Below are positions 6,115 to 6,445 of a DNA stretch of 6,445 nucleotides, piece after piece (the stretch's first letter is position 1; each line of letters begins with the position of its first letter). A program made the translations under genes and the position numbers. Source of the stretch: Armatimonadota bacterium (GTDB lineage: Bacteria > Vulcanimicrobiota > JACPDS01). Below the pieces are notes generated by a model. It had not been told where the DNA came from and ran no database searches. It was given only the letters and a program-made list of their open reading frames with translations. The stretch covers positions 1 through 6,445 of the forward strand of contig JACPDS010000242.1 of the NCBI GenBank assembly GCA_016183885.1, given 5' to 3'.

Positions 6115-6445
6115 GAAAAAACTCTTGGAGGATGGCTGATAAATCCTTATCTTTTTTTTGATCAATCGCTTTCCTTAAAAGATATCCCCGCTCCGGATGT
6201 AACTACTTTAAATGGAATGAGGATTTTTTATGCTCATATTGACGGGGATGGATTAGAATCTATCTCTTTAATTGATAAAGCTCATTTTGCCGGAAAATTT
6301 ATTTTAGATGAGATATTAAAAGAGTATAAAGAAATTCCCACATCGGTATCTTTTATTACCAGACCCATCGAAAAATATGGAAATAAGTATTATAAGCCAA
6401 GCTTAGAATTAGCCAGAGAAATACTCGAACTTCCCAACTGTGAAA
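6115..6445 (+). pseudogene. PelA-like polysaccharide deacetylase domain, cut off from its N-terminus by TAA and by the window end
   Basis: The frame of the 4558 gene stays open from 6115 to the window edge. It encodes about 110 residues starting EKTLGGWLINPYLFF and continuing with a PDVTTLNG motif and AHIDGDG. LINP-x-x-FF, the D-V-T-T-x-N-G block and H-I-D-G-D-G are typical of the PelA deacetylase domain. The Asp pair (6241-6243 and 6247-6249, residues 562 and 564 of the joined frame) should be metal-binding. The tail LAREILELPNCE leads toward the expected His-containing motif, which lies beyond the window. No credible independent start exists: the first in-frame ATG (6217) falls inside the conserved block, and the ATG at 6132 is out of frame and reaches a stop after nine codons. 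This is best read as part of one gene with the 4558 frame, interrupted by a nonsense mutation or a sequencing error. Confidence 0.75.

Noticed and set aside
6132..6161. GGAGG (6127-6131) directly before ATG 6132 as a restart for the deacetylase part
   Set aside because: There is no spacing between the site and the ATG, the ATG is out of frame with the deacetylase sequence, and the frame stops after nine codons.
6217..6445. Independent gene starting at ATG 6217
   Set aside because: The start falls inside the conserved PelA block (between T-T-x-N-G and H-I-D-G-D-G), has no Shine-Dalgarno, and would lose conserved upstream residues encoded at 6127-6216.
1..6445. Alternative genetic code, suggested by the interrupted PelA-like gene
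   Set aside because: The other genes end properly at TAA or TAG with family-typical lengths, and no conserved position is occupied by a stop codon elsewhere.

Overview
The window is strongly AT-rich bacterial-type DNA. Genes are tightly packed and all on the + strand, with good purine-rich Shine-Dalgarno sites (AGGAGG, GGGAGG). Stops are TAA or TAG and no gene shows internal TGA, so the standard code fits. The content is a HAD phosphatase, a thiolase/DUF35 cluster and a PelA-like exported polysaccharide deacetylase. This suggests an uncultured, probably anaerobic, Gram-negative-like bacterium. Candidate phyla such as Omnitrophota or Aerophobota are only a guess; there is no marker gene here.

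Layout: (1) 82-834, a complete HAD-family hydrolase. (2) 835-1016, a spacer holding a leader element that closely resembles the one in front of the HAD gene. (3) 1017-4381, a compact four-gene operon with gaps of 7, 2 and 14 bases: two paralogous thiolase-fold proteins followed by two paralogous DUF35 proteins (zinc ribbon plus OB fold). (4) 4382-4557, an AT-rich spacer with weak inverted repeats and a possible decayed minus-strand coding remnant. (5) 4558 to the window end, a PelA-like secreted protein whose frame is interrupted by an in-frame TAA at 6112-6114. The frame then continues into the deacetylase domain and runs off the window edge.

How the genes may work together: thiolase-fold proteins and DUF35 proteins are known to form complexes that make or break C-C bonds on acyl-CoA substrates (archaeal acetoacetyl-CoA thiolase/HMG-CoA synthase, BbsAB, Ltp2-ChsH2). 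Here both thiolase-like subunits appear to have lost the Cys and His of the thiolase active site. One carries a Tyr where Ltp2-type aldolases have a catalytic Tyr. The operon may therefore encode a heteromeric acyl-CoA aldolase or another non-thiolase enzyme of unknown substrate. The HAD gene and the operon share a leader element (a TATAAT-like block, then CCCCGACGTC and a GGGG arm), suggesting common control. The PelA-like gene looks functionally unrelated.

Most worth a second look: the duplicated leader element, the degenerate active sites in the paired thiolase/DUF35 operon, and the in-frame stop in the PelA-like gene.
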